In this document: in pieces, positions 13,231 to 27,166 of the stretch | Layout: every line of letters begins with the position of its first letter | Numbering within the stretch: the stretch's first letter is position 1 | Origin: Archilochus colubris | Lineage: Eukaryota > Chordata > Aves > Apodiformes > Trochilidae | NCBI GenBank assembly: GCA_023079485.1 | Contig: CM041085.1 | Span: forward strand, 32,411,121-32,475,120 | Direction: 5' to 3' | Length of the DNA: 64,000 nt | Program-made: the position numbers and the translations under genes | The notes under the pieces: model-generated | Seen by the model: only the letters and a program-made list of their open reading frames with translations | What the model was told of the DNA's origin: nothing | Database searches by the model: none

Positions 13231-15438
13231 AGTGATTTAGGAACTTATTTATGCAGATATTAGACAAGCATTTTGAAATCTGCTTCTAAAAATGGGCCCC
13301 AGACCTAAATGACAATGTAAAATCAGAATTAAAATGTTTATTTTTAACATATGTTTACATTATGTTTAATGTATGATATATTTTAATGTATTTTACCCTC
13401 TAATCCTTCTTTGTATGCCCTGCTCCAGTCTTAATTTGTTTTGATTGTATTCAGTGACTACTTTTTTTTTTTAAAAGAGAAATATATTTCCCAGATGTAT
13501 TTTAATCCTCTTGAACAATAAAGCCATACTAAATGTAGATATTTTTAAGAAGTTGTAAGAGTTGTCTCTGTTTCTCTTTTCCCAGGTCAATAGTATCCTC
13601 TGACTCAAACAGCCCTTATGTGAGCTAGGAAGCCAAACTCCTCCTGTAGTTGGTTTTCTCTCTGCAAGGGCACAAATTGTAACTCCTGATCTCTGCTGAG
13701 ATTCCTTGAGCACACCCCTACTGCTAAATTAAAAAAAAAAAAGCCCTGCAGCAAGCACTAATACCAGGGCTCAGTTGAGATCTATTGCTCAGTTGCTAGT
13801 GGGCTACACCTGATAACCTTCTCCAGGAGGCAAATGGGTGCACTTCTGGAAACATTTCTCTCCGTGGATCATTCCCAAAGGGCAGTATGGACATAGATGC
13901 CTCAAGTTTTTCTTCCTCTACCTTGCACAGTTTTCTGACATTCTAGCACGCTTTGTACTATAAAATATTTCCCCTGTGGCCCCATGGCACTTGACAATGC
14001 CCTCAGTTTCATGCTATAAAACCTCCTACAATGTGTGCTTTAAGGCAGCCCAGATTGCTTCAGATACTCTGAATGTAGAACAAAACCAACACAAGCAACC
14101 CCCCCAGAACCTATCACCTCCCAGGGCCTCATTGCAGCAGCTGAGATCAGTGGAGGCACAGAGCAGGGCATGGAGCAGGATTTCAGAGAAGCTTCTGGTC
14201 AGAGGGGCACCATGCACTAGGAGCACTGACAGGACCCATGCTTGGGTGTTGCTTCGTCCCTTTGGTTTCTCAGCAGTACAGACATACCCAAAAAAACTTG
14301 CTCAGAGGTGTTACTTAATTGTAAATACAGTTTCACACAGATAATCCTCTCAGTGCTTCTGAGGGAGAAGTGTGTCAACAGTTTGTGGGTGTAGTTTAAA
14401 TCGGATTGTAATTAAGCATCCATTTTCTTGTCAGCTGAAACATAGAGGCAATGACTTGCTCAGAACTCTCAGATGGCAGAAAAACTGCAAAAAGGTTTTG
14501 TTTCCACTGACAATTTCTATCAAACTGTTCAATCTACAGAAAGAACAGGACATGAGGCTCACCTCCTCTTGTCTATGGGTGAGTGTCCAAACCAGGGACA
14601 TAATGGGTGGGGGCAAGTAGTCCCATAATGGTACTATTTAAAGGTGCTCTGCTTTGCAAAAAGACCCCTGAGCCCACAAGTGGAGACCAGCAGCCTCCAA
14701 AGGAAGGTGTTTTGCAGAAAAGTGGAAGTTGTGAGTTTAAGTCATCTTAGGTAAAGGAAAGAGTCCACACTCACCTCCTACTCTTTGCTCAGAAGGATTG
14801 TGCTTGCCTATAAATCAAGCCTTGCAATTTTAAGGCCACTACCTACTTTTTGTGTATTTACCTAAAAATGAAAAATTGCTTGGCAATAGATTTACAAGCA
14901 TGCAAATAGATTTTAAACTGTCAAACGTTCCACCAAGCTATCAAAATGTATCCTTGCCTTTTTATGGATAAACCTACAGAATTGTGGATGACATCGAGCA
15001 GAAAGATAAAAAGACAACTATTACTGAAAGGAAATAAACTGCTCACCTCAGTGAATGGTCCCCAAATTACACATTTCCTCATGTTATGTAATCTAAACCA
15101 TTTTGTGTTCTAGCAGAAACACACAACTTCACTTACAAAACTTCAATTTTCAAGCCCTTCACATGCAGCTTTAATTAATACCTGAGCAGCCCAAGCAGGA
15201 TCATGCCTGTAAGGCTTGTACAAACACATCCTGCTACTTAATGCCATTAAGATGTAAACAAAAGTCATACGCCTCAGGATATAAGAAATAAGAAGCAGCA
15301 ATAAATATCTTGTGGAGGTGGAAATAAACAGGCAGGAGGAGTTGAGAGATGGCATTAGCTTACTGTTTGCCGTGTGAAAAAACGCCAATTGCAACGTAAG
15401 TATGAAAACAAGATGAGGGAAGGAAGAAGGGCACGTTC

Positions 15439-15511
15439 AATTTAAATTTAAATATTTTATATATATTAAAATATTAATTTATTTAAATATTTAAATATTA
15501 ATTTAAATATT
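15439..15511 (+). repeat. AT-only low-complexity block (73 bp)
   Basis: Contains no G or C over 73 bp. It is built of overlapping TTTAAAT, ATATTTAA and AATATTAATT words, several of them self-complementary. Confidence 0.92.
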
Positions 15512-16878
15512 GTGCTTCTGAAATTTCTTATGCTAAATTTACACATACTATATCATTATTAAATCTGTTATCAAGCCAGTGCTTCGAAGTCTCACACACC
15601 ACTGAAGATAAAAGTATATCTCTGAGAGTCATAGCTGTTAAATCCTTGAATCAAACAGATCTGACACATCCTTATCTTCAAGAAACCAAAGATATTTAAA
15701 GAATAATATTCCATTTGTTTGAACTGTTCATTCCCATACAAAACACATTCTGAAATTTAAAGATGACAGAATAAATTTCAACATTTTTAACTCTTATACT
15801 GTGGATCATTTTAATTGAGTTAGCTAATGTAGAAAATATACTTGCAAAGAAAATGTGTATGTTCCACTTAGAGCACTGAATGGTTCTGGCTGTACCATCA
15901 AACTGATCGTACTTGATGTTTCTCAATAGAAGTAAATATCACAAAAATATGTTTATAGATTATTCTTTTCTGAGGATTTGCGATGAGCTCAACAATTTTT
16001 CAAAGCTTCTGGAGTCAGAAGCTGAAAATTGATTCACCTGTCCCAAGATAAAAGACAATGAATTATTATTTAAGGTATATTATTATATAGTCACTCATTT
16101 TGTGTGAATCAGATATTCAATACTGTTGCTGTCAATCAAAATAGCCCCTAGCCTGTCGGTTTCCCATGGTTGGGCTGGTCATCTCCTCCCTAAAGTCTGG
16201 TTAATGCACAGAAGAAAGGAAATAGACTTTGCCCACGAAAATGGTAGAAAAAAACCAAAAAACCCAAACCCACATACAGAGTATTTCAGTCTTTGTATCA
16301 GCAGCCTAAGCAGATAAGTGCAAGCCCTACATATTGTATCTGACCCAGAATTAAAAATATAAAATGCTAGATAAAAGGTTTTACATTAAAAAAAAAAAGA
16401 AAAAAGGATACAAGAGAGAACCAGATGGGAGATTAAGGAGAGAAGATGCAGAAGTGAGAAGTTTCCACCTGGAATTTTAAACCAACAGTACCAGTGCAAG
16501 TGGTCAAAACCAGTAATGTTTTTGAGGTCAAAGACCTAGTAATGTATCCATAAGACCTGTCCATAGACCTTTAATTTTTAAGCTAGAAAAGCTTGAGATG
16601 GCTGGCACTCTGTGGCCTACAATCCCTCTTCTGTGACTGCCATGTTCCTAGGGCTTCATCCCACTACAAAGAGCCAGCACTACACGTAGTTTATCTAGAG
16701 AGCATCCAGAACCTGAAGGGGCTGGAATCAAGACACCTGAGCAAGCTCCATTGTTTTCCTTTCCAGTTCTTATAACTCAGTGCCAACAGTTATATCTGTA
16801 TTATTATTTTCAAAACTTTTAAGACATTCTGTCCTCATGAAACTGTACAGCCCCCATCCCTCCCGCAGCAATATATAT

Positions 16879-16948
16879 AAAAAAAAAAAAAAACCAAACC
16901 CAAAACCCAACAAAAACCCCATAATCACACAAAAACCCAACAAAACAA
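16879..16948 (+). repeat. A run and A/C-rich low-complexity tract
   Basis: An A15 run preceded by ATATATAT, then CCAAACCC/AAAACCC-like words in irregular array to about 16948. No transposon body is attached that I recognise. Confidence 0.8.
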
Positions 16949-17074
16949 ATAGTACTGGTGGAAACCAACGCTCTCAAGTATGCAAAAAATGGCAGTAAAC
17001 TCTTTGAAATTGCTGTGGAGGTCAGCAACTCAGTTTGTCCCTTTGACTCTGAAAATGGCACCTTTGGCCACTGC

Positions 17075-17294
17075 TGTAGCGGGAGGAGCCTTTCTTGCTC
17101 CTGAGGCTCGACGAGCTGCTGGCCTCTCCGTCGCCTCACACCAGAGCAAGCTTCTCTCTGTGGGTGTGTGTCCCACCTTTATTGGCCCCCTGATCTTGCT
17201 CATGCCCAATAGGGGCCTGTCCTAATCAGGCACAGGTGGACTCACACCCACTCTTTGGCAACTCAAGGCACCTGGTTTATCTTGTTTCTCTACA
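17075..17294 (-). mobile_element. Solo LTR (220 bp) with 6-bp target-site duplication
   Basis: Read on the minus strand, the element runs from TGTAGAGAAAC to CCGCTACA, so it has TG...CA termini. It contains GGCCAATAAAGG, a likely retroviral polyadenylation signal. A perfect 6-bp duplication CACTGC flanks it at 17069-17074 and 17295-17300. No internal retroviral sequence adjoins it, so it is a solo LTR from recombination. A 6-bp duplication is typical of class II (ERVK/alpharetrovirus-like) elements. The family name is not assigned. Confidence 0.85.
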
Positions 17295-17311
17295 CACTGC
17301 TTGCTTGACAG

Positions 17312-17352
17312 TTTTTAATTTTTTTTTTCTTTTCTTTTTTTTTTTTTTTTTT
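17312..17352 (+). repeat. T-rich low-complexity tract
   Basis: Mostly T with two C interruptions. It lies about 12 bp beyond the target-site duplication of the solo LTR at 17.1-17.3 kb. Confidence 0.9.
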
Positions 17353-20300
17353 AAACATCTCTTTTCACGAATATCCAGGAAGCTGGGTTTCACTCTTCTG
17401 CTTCATTCAAGCTGACAAAAATCATCTGTTGTTTTCTTCCAACTGGGTAAGCTTTTTTCTACAAATTCTTTTGGCTTTGGGACCGATCATTCACCCCAGA
17501 TTTGACTTGGTATCTCCTCAGTAACCTATAACCTGCCTTTGAAATATGTTTGTGATACTTTATATGGAGACTACCTTTTTCCTACATAGAAAGTTTAATA
17601 AAAAGAATGCAAAAGAGTTTTTTGTTTTCTTAATTTGTCACCTACTTTCTGAACAGAATGCAGTTTTGTTGCTTACAATGCCAAAAATAACTGTAAATGA
17701 GTTTGGCATTAGCACTTGAGCCTTAAAAAAAATCAGTTTCATTGCTAAAAACACCACGAGGAACATTATTTCTCTTGGCAACAGATGTTTTGGTATGCAC
17801 TGTGAGCTTTAGTGATGAAGAAAATGTAAAGACATACCACGAAGCAGTAAGGCATGTGTGGGAAGTGGAGCTTACTCAAGTTGCCTCGGTCACTAATGGA
17901 ATATTATCCAAACCTCAAGTCCCACACTACATCTAGGAATGTGTACATATAGTATGCATACAGTACATAGGTATTCTGTATTGGACTCTGCAGTCTCCTT
18001 GTTAATTAAAAAGACTGCTAGATCTGAAAGTGTGATTGACCCCTATGTCAGCTTTTTATTTGCATTTGATTTTTTTTTAAGGTCTGTCTTAAGTTTTAAA
18101 TGGGGGAAACACTCAGCCACAATAAACTGGAAAGATTATTTTCCAAAAAGGATCTAAATGTAAACCACGCCAACAGATAGCACTCACGGTAACTCTGTTT
18201 GTCATACTACTCCATAGATTTTCTAGCATTATTTTCCTAAAAGCTAGCATGCTGTTATCCTGAACTCTTATCTGCTTTTCTGCTGAGAGAAAAATCAATT
18301 CCAGCAAACTGAAGGTTTCCTCAGCCTGGCTTTCAATCTGGTTTACTCCTGTGCATATAGCTCTGCAGTCTCAGTGCTATTCATGTCAATTTTATCCAAG
18401 AGAAATATATATTCCAAATTTTCTGCTATTACCAGGGCATATTTAATCAATAGTATAGACAAGTAGGTTCATTTTCAAATACTGGATGTGGTTATCTGGA
18501 TTTCCGATATCTGCATCACAATATTGCTCCATAATCTCTCTTCACCTAGATACAGCAGTACTGGAGATAATAGATCTTTTCTCAGGGGACCTGCATATGT
18601 AATTTTCCCTGAGCTGGGAATCTGCTTCTGCTCCTCTTGTCTCACTGAGTGTATAAGCATTTACTCAGGTAAGGAGAAGAGAGAACTTCTTCCAGTAAAG
18701 GTTGGATCAGATGAGGAACCCCCAGGGAATTCTTGCATCATTTACAATGACTCTCTGGGTACACTATGGAGCATCCCAGCAGAAGAGCCCTTCAGGGACA
18801 TGGGCAGCATCACCTCAAAGAGTGGCCTGAGCAGCCCTGCTTCCCAGCCATGAAGCCAGGCTGAGGACCAAGGTGCCTGCTGGTAGGGCATCATCACAGT
18901 GCCAGCCAGCTGCCTAAAACAACCTCCTGGATGCCTGCCTCTGAAAAACAGGCATTTATCTGCTATTATCTGGGCTTTTTCAGCATGCCAGTCCCTCTTA
19001 CTCTAGATGGAATAGAGATAGCTTTGTTCAGAAAGCACTTTGACATACTACATGCATTTTAACAGTGCACAAGCACCTTGTGTCCACCACATCCTGGTGG
19101 AAGGAGAAGACCCTGAAGTGCACTGGAGAAAACCTAATTATTCAGATGGATACTGACATGCTCCTACATATTGCAGGAGTCTGTCAACCTTGTTACTAAT
19201 ATGTGCACTTAAAACAACAACCAACCAAAGAAACCTGACCCCAAAGCCTCAGCATGAATCCTATGGTAAATAGGATTCAAATGACTCCAAGACAAGATAT
19301 GAAAGTTTCATACCGTGATACTAGAAGAATGTTGTCTGTCTTGTGTCTTCTTATGAGGGTAGTTTTTCCCAACATAGAAAATCAGTAAAATATTCTTTCA
19401 TAGAAATAACTCAGTGAAATCTGCTTATTCATATCTGAAGTCTTCAGTGAGATACAAAAAAATCACTAGGTGTGCTCCTCATTCCATAAAAAGAGGTGCT
19501 CAAAGCATCATAAAGTGCATGAAACATGACAATAAGTGAGAGATGAGTGATCTTGGTGGCTGCCAGCAGAAGGCTGCACTCTCCTGAAGTGGAAAAGAAA
19601 CCCTTGACACTTGTGTCTTTTTTTAAAACTAGATCATGTTCTCGGCAAGTCTGTTGCAAGCAAGGGGAAAAGGGAGTGTAATTTTTTTACAGTTCTTTAC
19701 ATGCCCAAATGGGAGAAGGAACTTAAAAAAAGATTGGAGACCTGCTTTTCTTTCTATTTTTAAAGGACTGTCTTCTTACAACATGTTAAATAGGCTCCCA
19801 GCACTGAGGCTGTGGAGCATGTCCTAGAGAGAGCTGGCAGGCAGGATGGGGTTTTTGGCACTGTATGGAGGGGCTGTCCCTGGGGTAGCTGCAGTGCAGT
19901 CTGTCTGGGTGGCTGGCACCACAAATAAGACTTGACTGCTGGTGGGGATAGCATCTGGGTGTGCTGGCAGAAGTTGAAACCAGAAGCAGCTCCACCCCCA
20001 AAGGACTGGATCCATCACCAGAGAGCATTCTGCCCCTACCAGATTGATTCTTTGACACCCATGACAAGGTCTTGCCAAGCAGCATATTCTGGTTTTAATC
20101 AGACCTTAATAGATGCTCTTCTCAAAATGTCAGTATAGATGGCATTGAAGGAATGTATTTGCTGGAGACCTTGGGAGGTACAGTCAGTGTCCAGAGGGGA
20201 ACATAGTGAGTGTGTGGCACAGATACTTCTACATAGGAAGAAGCTACAGTTCCCCCACTTTTCATTCCCTTTTTACATCCCAGCCTCTGTTTTGGAAAAT

Positions 20301-21144
20301 TTGTTTAAACATATAACTGAATGGGCAATGCAAGCAGCACACGTTTACTGTACTGTCCCCAAAGCTGTCCCATCAAAAGTCAATCTGCTGCAGGGCAGGA
20401 GCAGCTGTATGATCACTCTCTAGTGCCCCTGCTCTCAATGGATTCTTGCAGCCACCTGCTACCAGGCAGATATTACCCTCCAACAGCACTATATGTAGAA
20501 GGAATAATTCCCACAGGTAGTTCATCATCATCTGTTTACAAGAGCTGTCACTTATGTGCAGTGACTTTAAGAAATGATGCTATGGTAAATCTTCCTAAGA
20601 TAAGGGATGGTAGAAATTACAGCCACCATTAGCTCAGGTTAAGCTGAAGTCAATGGCCTTGTGCTCCCTGGAGCTATGACAGCCATAAAACAAAACCAGC
20701 GAGCAGCATGGTCTTTCTCCATTTTGTGGCATTCATTTCCTTTGGGAAAAACTCTCCCTCTGATTTGCAGGGCAGAGAGACAACAAGCTGCAAGCAGTTG
20801 GTGAGAACTGAACCTCTTCTCCTCTTCAGCCCCAGGGAGGAGTAAATGAGAAGTTGGTCCCCGCACCTCCCAGCTGCAGGCTTTATCCTAATTAGAAGTC
20901 ATTATCTTTTTTGCAGTGCTGTGAACTACCCTTCTACTATAGGTGCCAAAAATATTTCTATTATTGCAAACATAACCCTGTTTTCTGAGATTTAAGTGAA
21001 ATGGAAAGAGCATACATATATGTAGACCCATGATAAAAATTTAGTTGCCTCTTAGCCTCAAAACAAAAATGAGAAACTCCTTACAGATTCAGCATTGTGC
21101 ATAATGTGTCCTTTCATCACCACAGACCATATTGAACTCTTACA

Positions 21145-21201
21145 CCCAGAAGATGTAGCAGTTGATAAGTGATCAACTGCATCAACTGCTACATCTTTGG
21201 G
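21145..21201. repeat. Near-perfect inverted repeat (21/22-bp arms, 14-nt loop)
   Basis: The left arm at 21145-21166 contains AGATGTAGCAGTTGAT. The right arm at 21181-21201 contains the exact complement ATCAACTGCTACATCT, and the arms differ by one extra base in the outer part. The 14-nt spacer itself ends in another ATCAACTGC, so that 9-mer is tandemly duplicated. It could be a template-switch product or a small hairpin. Confidence 0.9.
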
Positions 21202-24200
21202 ATGGAGTGATACTTTTCTTGCTAAAGTAGGAGGGAATGGGTTAGTTTTTATGGCTTGAAGATGAGAATGTGTTAATTAGTCACACACCTATTCTTTACA
21301 TTAGCTTTGCCACTTAAAAATTATTCATGACAACACTCATTGCCTGTATTAGTTAGGTTTCACACCCTGCAATAAAAGGCCTCACCCATTTAAAGGCATA
21401 TATGCACTGACATTGATTTAATAAACAAAACAGCTGTCAACTTTTTTCCTCTTTAAAATGGACCAGTTGAAAATAGATGGGCAATTACTCAGTAAAATAA
21501 TTTCATATGATTCTGCTAAGTAACAACACAGATCAAACTGGGACTGGCCCAGAACAGGAACATCTATGCATGTTTGTAATGCAAAGAAAAGTACATTTTG
21601 TTGCAAAGCAGAGAACCCCATTATTAATGTAGGCAAAGCCACACATACATAAGTGAGACAGAATGACTGTCATTCAATGGGAAAAAGCAGATCTGGAACA
21701 CAGAAGCTTATTAGGATAGAGCACAGACAAGAGGAAGAGGTCATGCAAGCAAGTACAAAAGAGAAAACAAGTTGCAAAGGGAGAGGAAAATATGCTAAGA
21801 GCAAGAGGGGTAAAATACTCAAGTTTCCCCAACAAATACAACTGAGCACAGAGAAGCATTGCCTGTGCAGCCACAGCAGTTGCTTAACATGTGAGGAACA
21901 TTCCGTTTGGGAAAGATAACACAGCATGACCCAGACCTGCCTGCTTTGGAGTCACCTTACAGACCTACCCCTCTCTCACTGCTCACCCTGCCACAGCCCA
22001 GGGACCTCCCTTGCACCAGAGCAGGATGGAGATCTGAGTAGTCTGGTACAGAGCTTACCTTGGTAAAATCAACTCAGGATGCACTCCCTGCTTCTAACAG
22101 AGCCTTCCAATTTCCTACAGGGAGGGGTAATAAGCAATTATTAAATCAGCCAACCCACTTTTCTTTCCACCCCCCTTTCCCCTCTTTTTCTTTAAATCTT
22201 GAGCCCAGGCTACAGGTGCAGCTGCTTCTGCCCCTCTGTCTGGCTCCTGGGCTCACTTCAGCCTTCACTGCTCTGGCCTCCTGCCTCTGCATCCAGCATT
22301 CTCCTGGGATGTTTTGCTGCCTCCCCAACTTCTTTGGTAGCAGAACCCAAGCGTTTCCTGTAGATAGGCCAGGCAGTTTGTGGTGTTTGGGTCTTATCCC
22401 CAGTAACACATCCTGGCCACAGGGTCAGCAGTTCCCCCAAGAGCTTACATTGCCCTGTGGGATCTTTATGTTTTCTTAGTCCTCTAGAAAGGACTTTGTC
22501 TCACAAGATGACTTCTGGTCATCTTATGAAACCACATGAGGGAAAAATAGTAATATAAATTACCCATGCAGACCACTCCTCCCCTCTAGTAGGATTTTGT
22601 AGTTTGTGTAACATAACCATGCTATCCCTCTTGAGAACCACATCAGAGAGAAGGCCAGATATGTTCCAAGGCAGCCATTCTACCTCATTTAAGGACGAGC
22701 AGTGACCTTTTCAATTAAGTTCATGATGGATGTGCACCATCACTTACCTTTTCCTGTGAGCCTCAGATGATTGTGGAATGCTTCAGTTGATCAGCAAATT
22801 GAATGCATTCATCTTATAGCTAAAAAAAGATATTTTATAAGGCTGTCAGCCTCACACACCCTCTCAGGGCTGTGAAAGACAAGCTGTGTCTTTCTGGCAC
22901 TGACTGCCTCCTCCATAATCCCAGCCCAATGAGATCCCCAGCAGGCGCAGTTAAGGTGCAGCTGAAGTCTTTGAAAGATGATTTGTGAACCAGGTGCAGT
23001 TTAAGCACTGGCAGCTAGGAATAACATCTTTTTTGCTTTTAAATGAGCAGATCTGAGGTTCGAGTGATTGAGAACCAATAAATACAGACACATTTTTTAC
23101 AGAGTATCCTTTCAGAGTAGAGATGGAGTTGGAGTTCTTAACCCAAAGGCTGGGATGGAGCCATACCATGTATGTTTATTTGGCAGTAAGAGAGATTTTC
23201 ATGTTTTAGTTAGCTAATAGAAGTTCAGTCTGAAATGTTAACTTTCTGCTCAAACCAAGCCTCAGCTCCCTCCCCTTAGATTGTTAAGTAATTTCACACC
23301 ATAAAAGTGAGTTTGAAAACACAGCTGCTTGCCCTGACTCCCTCATCAGAATAAAACTGAGCAAAAAATAAATCTGAAGGGATTTAAATGTTAGCTTTCT
23401 TCCTACTGAAAATTTTACTGGATAAACTACCAGAGTCCTAACTAACCCCCAGAGCCAGTGTCTGCATGTGGTTGCCTATTTGTCTCTTATTCTCTGCATT
23501 ACCAGAGGTATCGTTTTTGCAATCATCTCCTTTGGCTCATGGGGATCTCTGGTAATGCTCCTCTGGGAACTGCTTCTCTCTGACAGCAAATCCATGAATG
23601 TCTTTTATCTGCACACAGATGTCTTCCTCCCCAGCTATTCAGAGAATCCCAAGAAGTGTTAATCAGGAAGTTTCAAATAGTAAAATATTTCCAGCTAAAA
23701 ACAGCCTTGCCCTGAGAGGTAACTATTCTGACTTTGGGAGCATCAACCTGCAAGCTCAGAGTTGGAGAGGGCACAAATAACCCACTGGCAGATTGAGATC
23801 ATCTTTGTTATCTTCAAAACTCATTGGTGTGCGATCTTTTAAAGGTAATACATAGTAAAATTCTACTAAGATCTTGTGAGAGGATGGTTATTAAAACAGA
23901 GATCTGCCCTTGTGGTGGTTTGATCCTATTCAACTGGTTTGGGCTATCAAGTTCAAGTTTTTTCTGGAGGCTTTTCAAACTCCCTAGGGCATAGATTTAC
24001 ATAGTATCAAGTATCATATAATAAATGTTATGTATTTCACCCTTATTTCTATATGACTTGTCTGTTAGTGTCACAGTTTTATAGATTCGGTGCAAAATTC
24101 CTTCTAGCTTTTGTCCTCTTCCTCAACCTGCCATGCAGGAGTCATTCAGCTGATGAGAGAAGTCAAAGCCAAGTTTTGTTATTGTTCCTTATGTACAAAT

Positions 24201-27070
24201 TCTCACATCAGCTCAGGTTTGACAAGTGCCCTCCTGAAAGCCAAGAAATTCAGGGCTCCAAGACACAAGCTGTGTTGTTCAGACAGCAATGAGAGCGATA
24301 TCACTGCTATGGAACAAAGTTTGCCTGGCTTCTGATCTGACACTGGCAATTTGAGCAATAATTTCCTCCCCAGATGCTGTGCAGTTTGAGAAAGTTTGGC
24401 TCAACAGGTTTAAAAAACTAACGGTCTGGCAGTAAACAGCTTTTTAGAAGTATTATTTGGAGACTTGCTTAAACTTGTGCAATGCTTTGTCTTCAGTAAC
24501 AGGAATTGCAGCAAGTAACGGTGCTGGATATACACTATGCATCTTTAAACGAGCTGCCTGAAGGAGCGGGCCCTGCTGGCCTTGGAAAGCTTTCTGTTAT
24601 GACATACCTTTTCAGCTTCTTTCTTTTTATCCTGCTTGAATAGGTGGATAATAACATGAGTCGAACACCCACAGACTTGGGATAACTTGAGTCTGGGTCT
24701 AAATGTCAGATTATGGTTCTGTTCTACTGATCTGTGAATTTATTTGCCTATAAAGAAATCTAACAGCTAATAAGTAAAAGAAAGAAATGTTAAGTAATCC
24801 TCAGAGCAATAAACATCAGCCAGCTCCGTTTCCTTCTTTCCCATCAAACTCAGTCACTATTTAAAAACTGATTTCTTTAAAGTCAGTCAGTAAGAAGCAG
24901 ACCATTCGCCCTGAAAATGAGCCATTACCCAGCCTGAGCATCCTCATCTTGCTATTTAGCCTAAGGCTTGGCCCTCACTGCTCTGTGTTTCAGAGGCAAC
25001 AGTGTGGGGGTGAAACATTCTTGAGTTCCTCGAGGGGTCCAGACCACTGAAAAGGTCAAATAAACAACGTTAAAATAACCATGAGACTTGCTGGCCAGCC
25101 AGCGCTCTGGGTCCAAAAATCAGCGGTACTGCTGCTTGGTGACTAATGCAATTAAACCGGCTCTGGGTCCTGTACTGGAGGAACAAATCCTCAAGTCTTG
25201 CATACTGCTGCCAGATGGATTGCTCAAGCTTGGAAAGCTCCCTCATGTGCACACACTTAATCACAACAGCCCCCATTCGTGGAAACCCATGGCACTGACA
25301 GAGAGGTTTTTAGCCGCTTTCCTGTAGAAAACAACCCCAGGGAGCAGGCTTCAACGCGTGGGCTTTGTGGGTCGCAAAGAGCCATTTTTTTGTTGGAAAT
25401 GGCAGTGAAGTGGAGCCTGGAGGAGAGCGTGCCAGGAGGCCTTGCTGGAACATGAGCCAGAGAGCACCGTAGGGTGGTCAGCAGTGCCAGAGTTGCTCTG
25501 CCAGGCTCCCCCCTGAGCCATGGCAGCCCCCAGCCTCTCCCAGAGAGAGGCACTGGAATTCTGGCAGTGGCTGCTGGGGTTGTTTCTCTAGTTTGTGAGG
25601 TTGCTTTAGCCCTGAAAAATTAGTGATTAGAATAACAGATGTCTGGAATTTTTTTGGATTGAATGGGATGGATGGTTTCCCTGCTTCCCGCTTTGTGAGG
25701 TGGTAGGTGGCAAGCTGGAAGGAAAGGATGGGATGGCAATGATAGTGTCCGAAACAGCCTTATGTCACCCACTCCACAGCTGCTTAATTCATCAAAGTCT
25801 CCCCACGGTGACCCATGCAATGGAAACATTTCTGCTTCCTTTGCTCCTCATGAGGCACTAATAATTTTGTCACAAGTTTCATTATCACATGGAAGGAGAA
25901 AAGCAGCACGTGTTTGAAGCATGTGCATTAACCCTAAGATCCAGAAAGTGTAAAAAAAGTGGATGGAATGTATACAAAAATGGTGAGACAGAAGAGACCA
26001 TTTCTATGTGGCCACTGTTGGCATCAATTGAAGTTTGAAAGGTCCTGTGGAGTAAGAGAGTAGTGATCTACTTGGTTTTCATTTGAATTCTCACAGGCAA
26101 TAAAAACTTGAGTCTGAGGTACTGCAAGTTACTCTTAGCCAAAAGAAAAGTGAACCTTTGACCTGTGTGGCTAAATCCACATTGTTTCCACTAGTCCATA
26201 CTATGGAAAAAATTAGATAAAAGGAGGAAAGTAGAAGCTGCACCTTCCAATCTACCAGTAAGCCTCCTAAATGCATCAACACAGGAACAGTTGTATTAGG
26301 GCAGACTAAGAATTTAATCATCTTGATATCTTTCCATCAAGATGCATCCTAAACTATGTTTTTGGAAAAAAGTATGGTGATCTTTCCCCTTGTCCACTCT
26401 CTCAGCCATCTGTGCCTTAAGTGTGTGTAAAGTCTGCATTCACAATATAAACTTCTAAGAAGCCACAAATTAAGCTATATTCCACAATCTCTCCAATTCC
26501 TTAATTCCTGTGGCCTCTGAAGCAACTTGCTGTAAGGAACACCAGAATTTAACAACAGAGTAATGAACAATTATTTCCTCCTGCTGAGTTAATGTCAGTG
26601 GTTCACTGTGTTGTGAAGACCCTGAGCAAACTGTTTGCCATTCACATTTTCCTTGGACATCATCACTTCACTCTTCTTCCCCCTATTCTGCCTCCGTCTC
26701 TCCCTCCAGATGTCAGAGCTATTTATTCTCTCTTCAGATGAAAACTGAGCAGTACTCAGCAGTACTCAGTACTTCCTGTCCTCATCCTACATCACATGTA
26801 ATTCTAACACATCATTTTCTGAGGTAGCAGTGACCTTAGTGACATCCAGTAGGTAAGATATAGATAAATACTTTAACACCACACCTGTTAAGTTAGGAAG
26901 TTATTCAGTTAAATATTGCTGATTCAGATAACCGCACTGAAGGAACAGAGTCCCCCATACCCTGTTTTTCTGGGACCCACATTTGCCTTGTGGCAAGTGC
27001 AGGAATTGTATTTAATGTAATTGTTACCTTTCAACAAATTAAAAAAGAAAAACAAACAAGAAAAAAAAAG

Positions 27071-27166
27071 AAAAAGGAAAAGGAAAAGGAAAAGGAAAAG
27101 GAAAAGGAAAAGGAAAAGGAAAAGGAAAAGGAAAAGGAAAAGGAAAAGGAAAAGGAAAAGGAAAAA
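27071..27166 (+). repeat. GGAAAA hexanucleotide tandem repeat (about 15 units)
   Basis: About 90 bp of uninterrupted GGAAAA units, flanked on both sides by less regular A-rich, AG-rich sequence (27055-27180). The open frames across it (KEKEKE or RKRKRK) are artefacts of the repeat, not genes. Confidence 0.97.

Larger units (their letters stand above)
11004..17068. other. Intergenic DNA, no gene recognised
   Basis: AT-rich DNA with the (CA)9 tract, the AT-only block and A-rich runs near 16388-16406 and 16879-16948. Short ORFs only; none resembles a known protein. Confidence 0.75.

Noticed and set aside
22060..22479. 139-codon plus-strand ORF, the longest outside SASH1
   Set aside because: No recognisable domain, no splice context, composition of chance translation in slightly GC-richer DNA; overlapping ORFs of similar length exist on the other strand.
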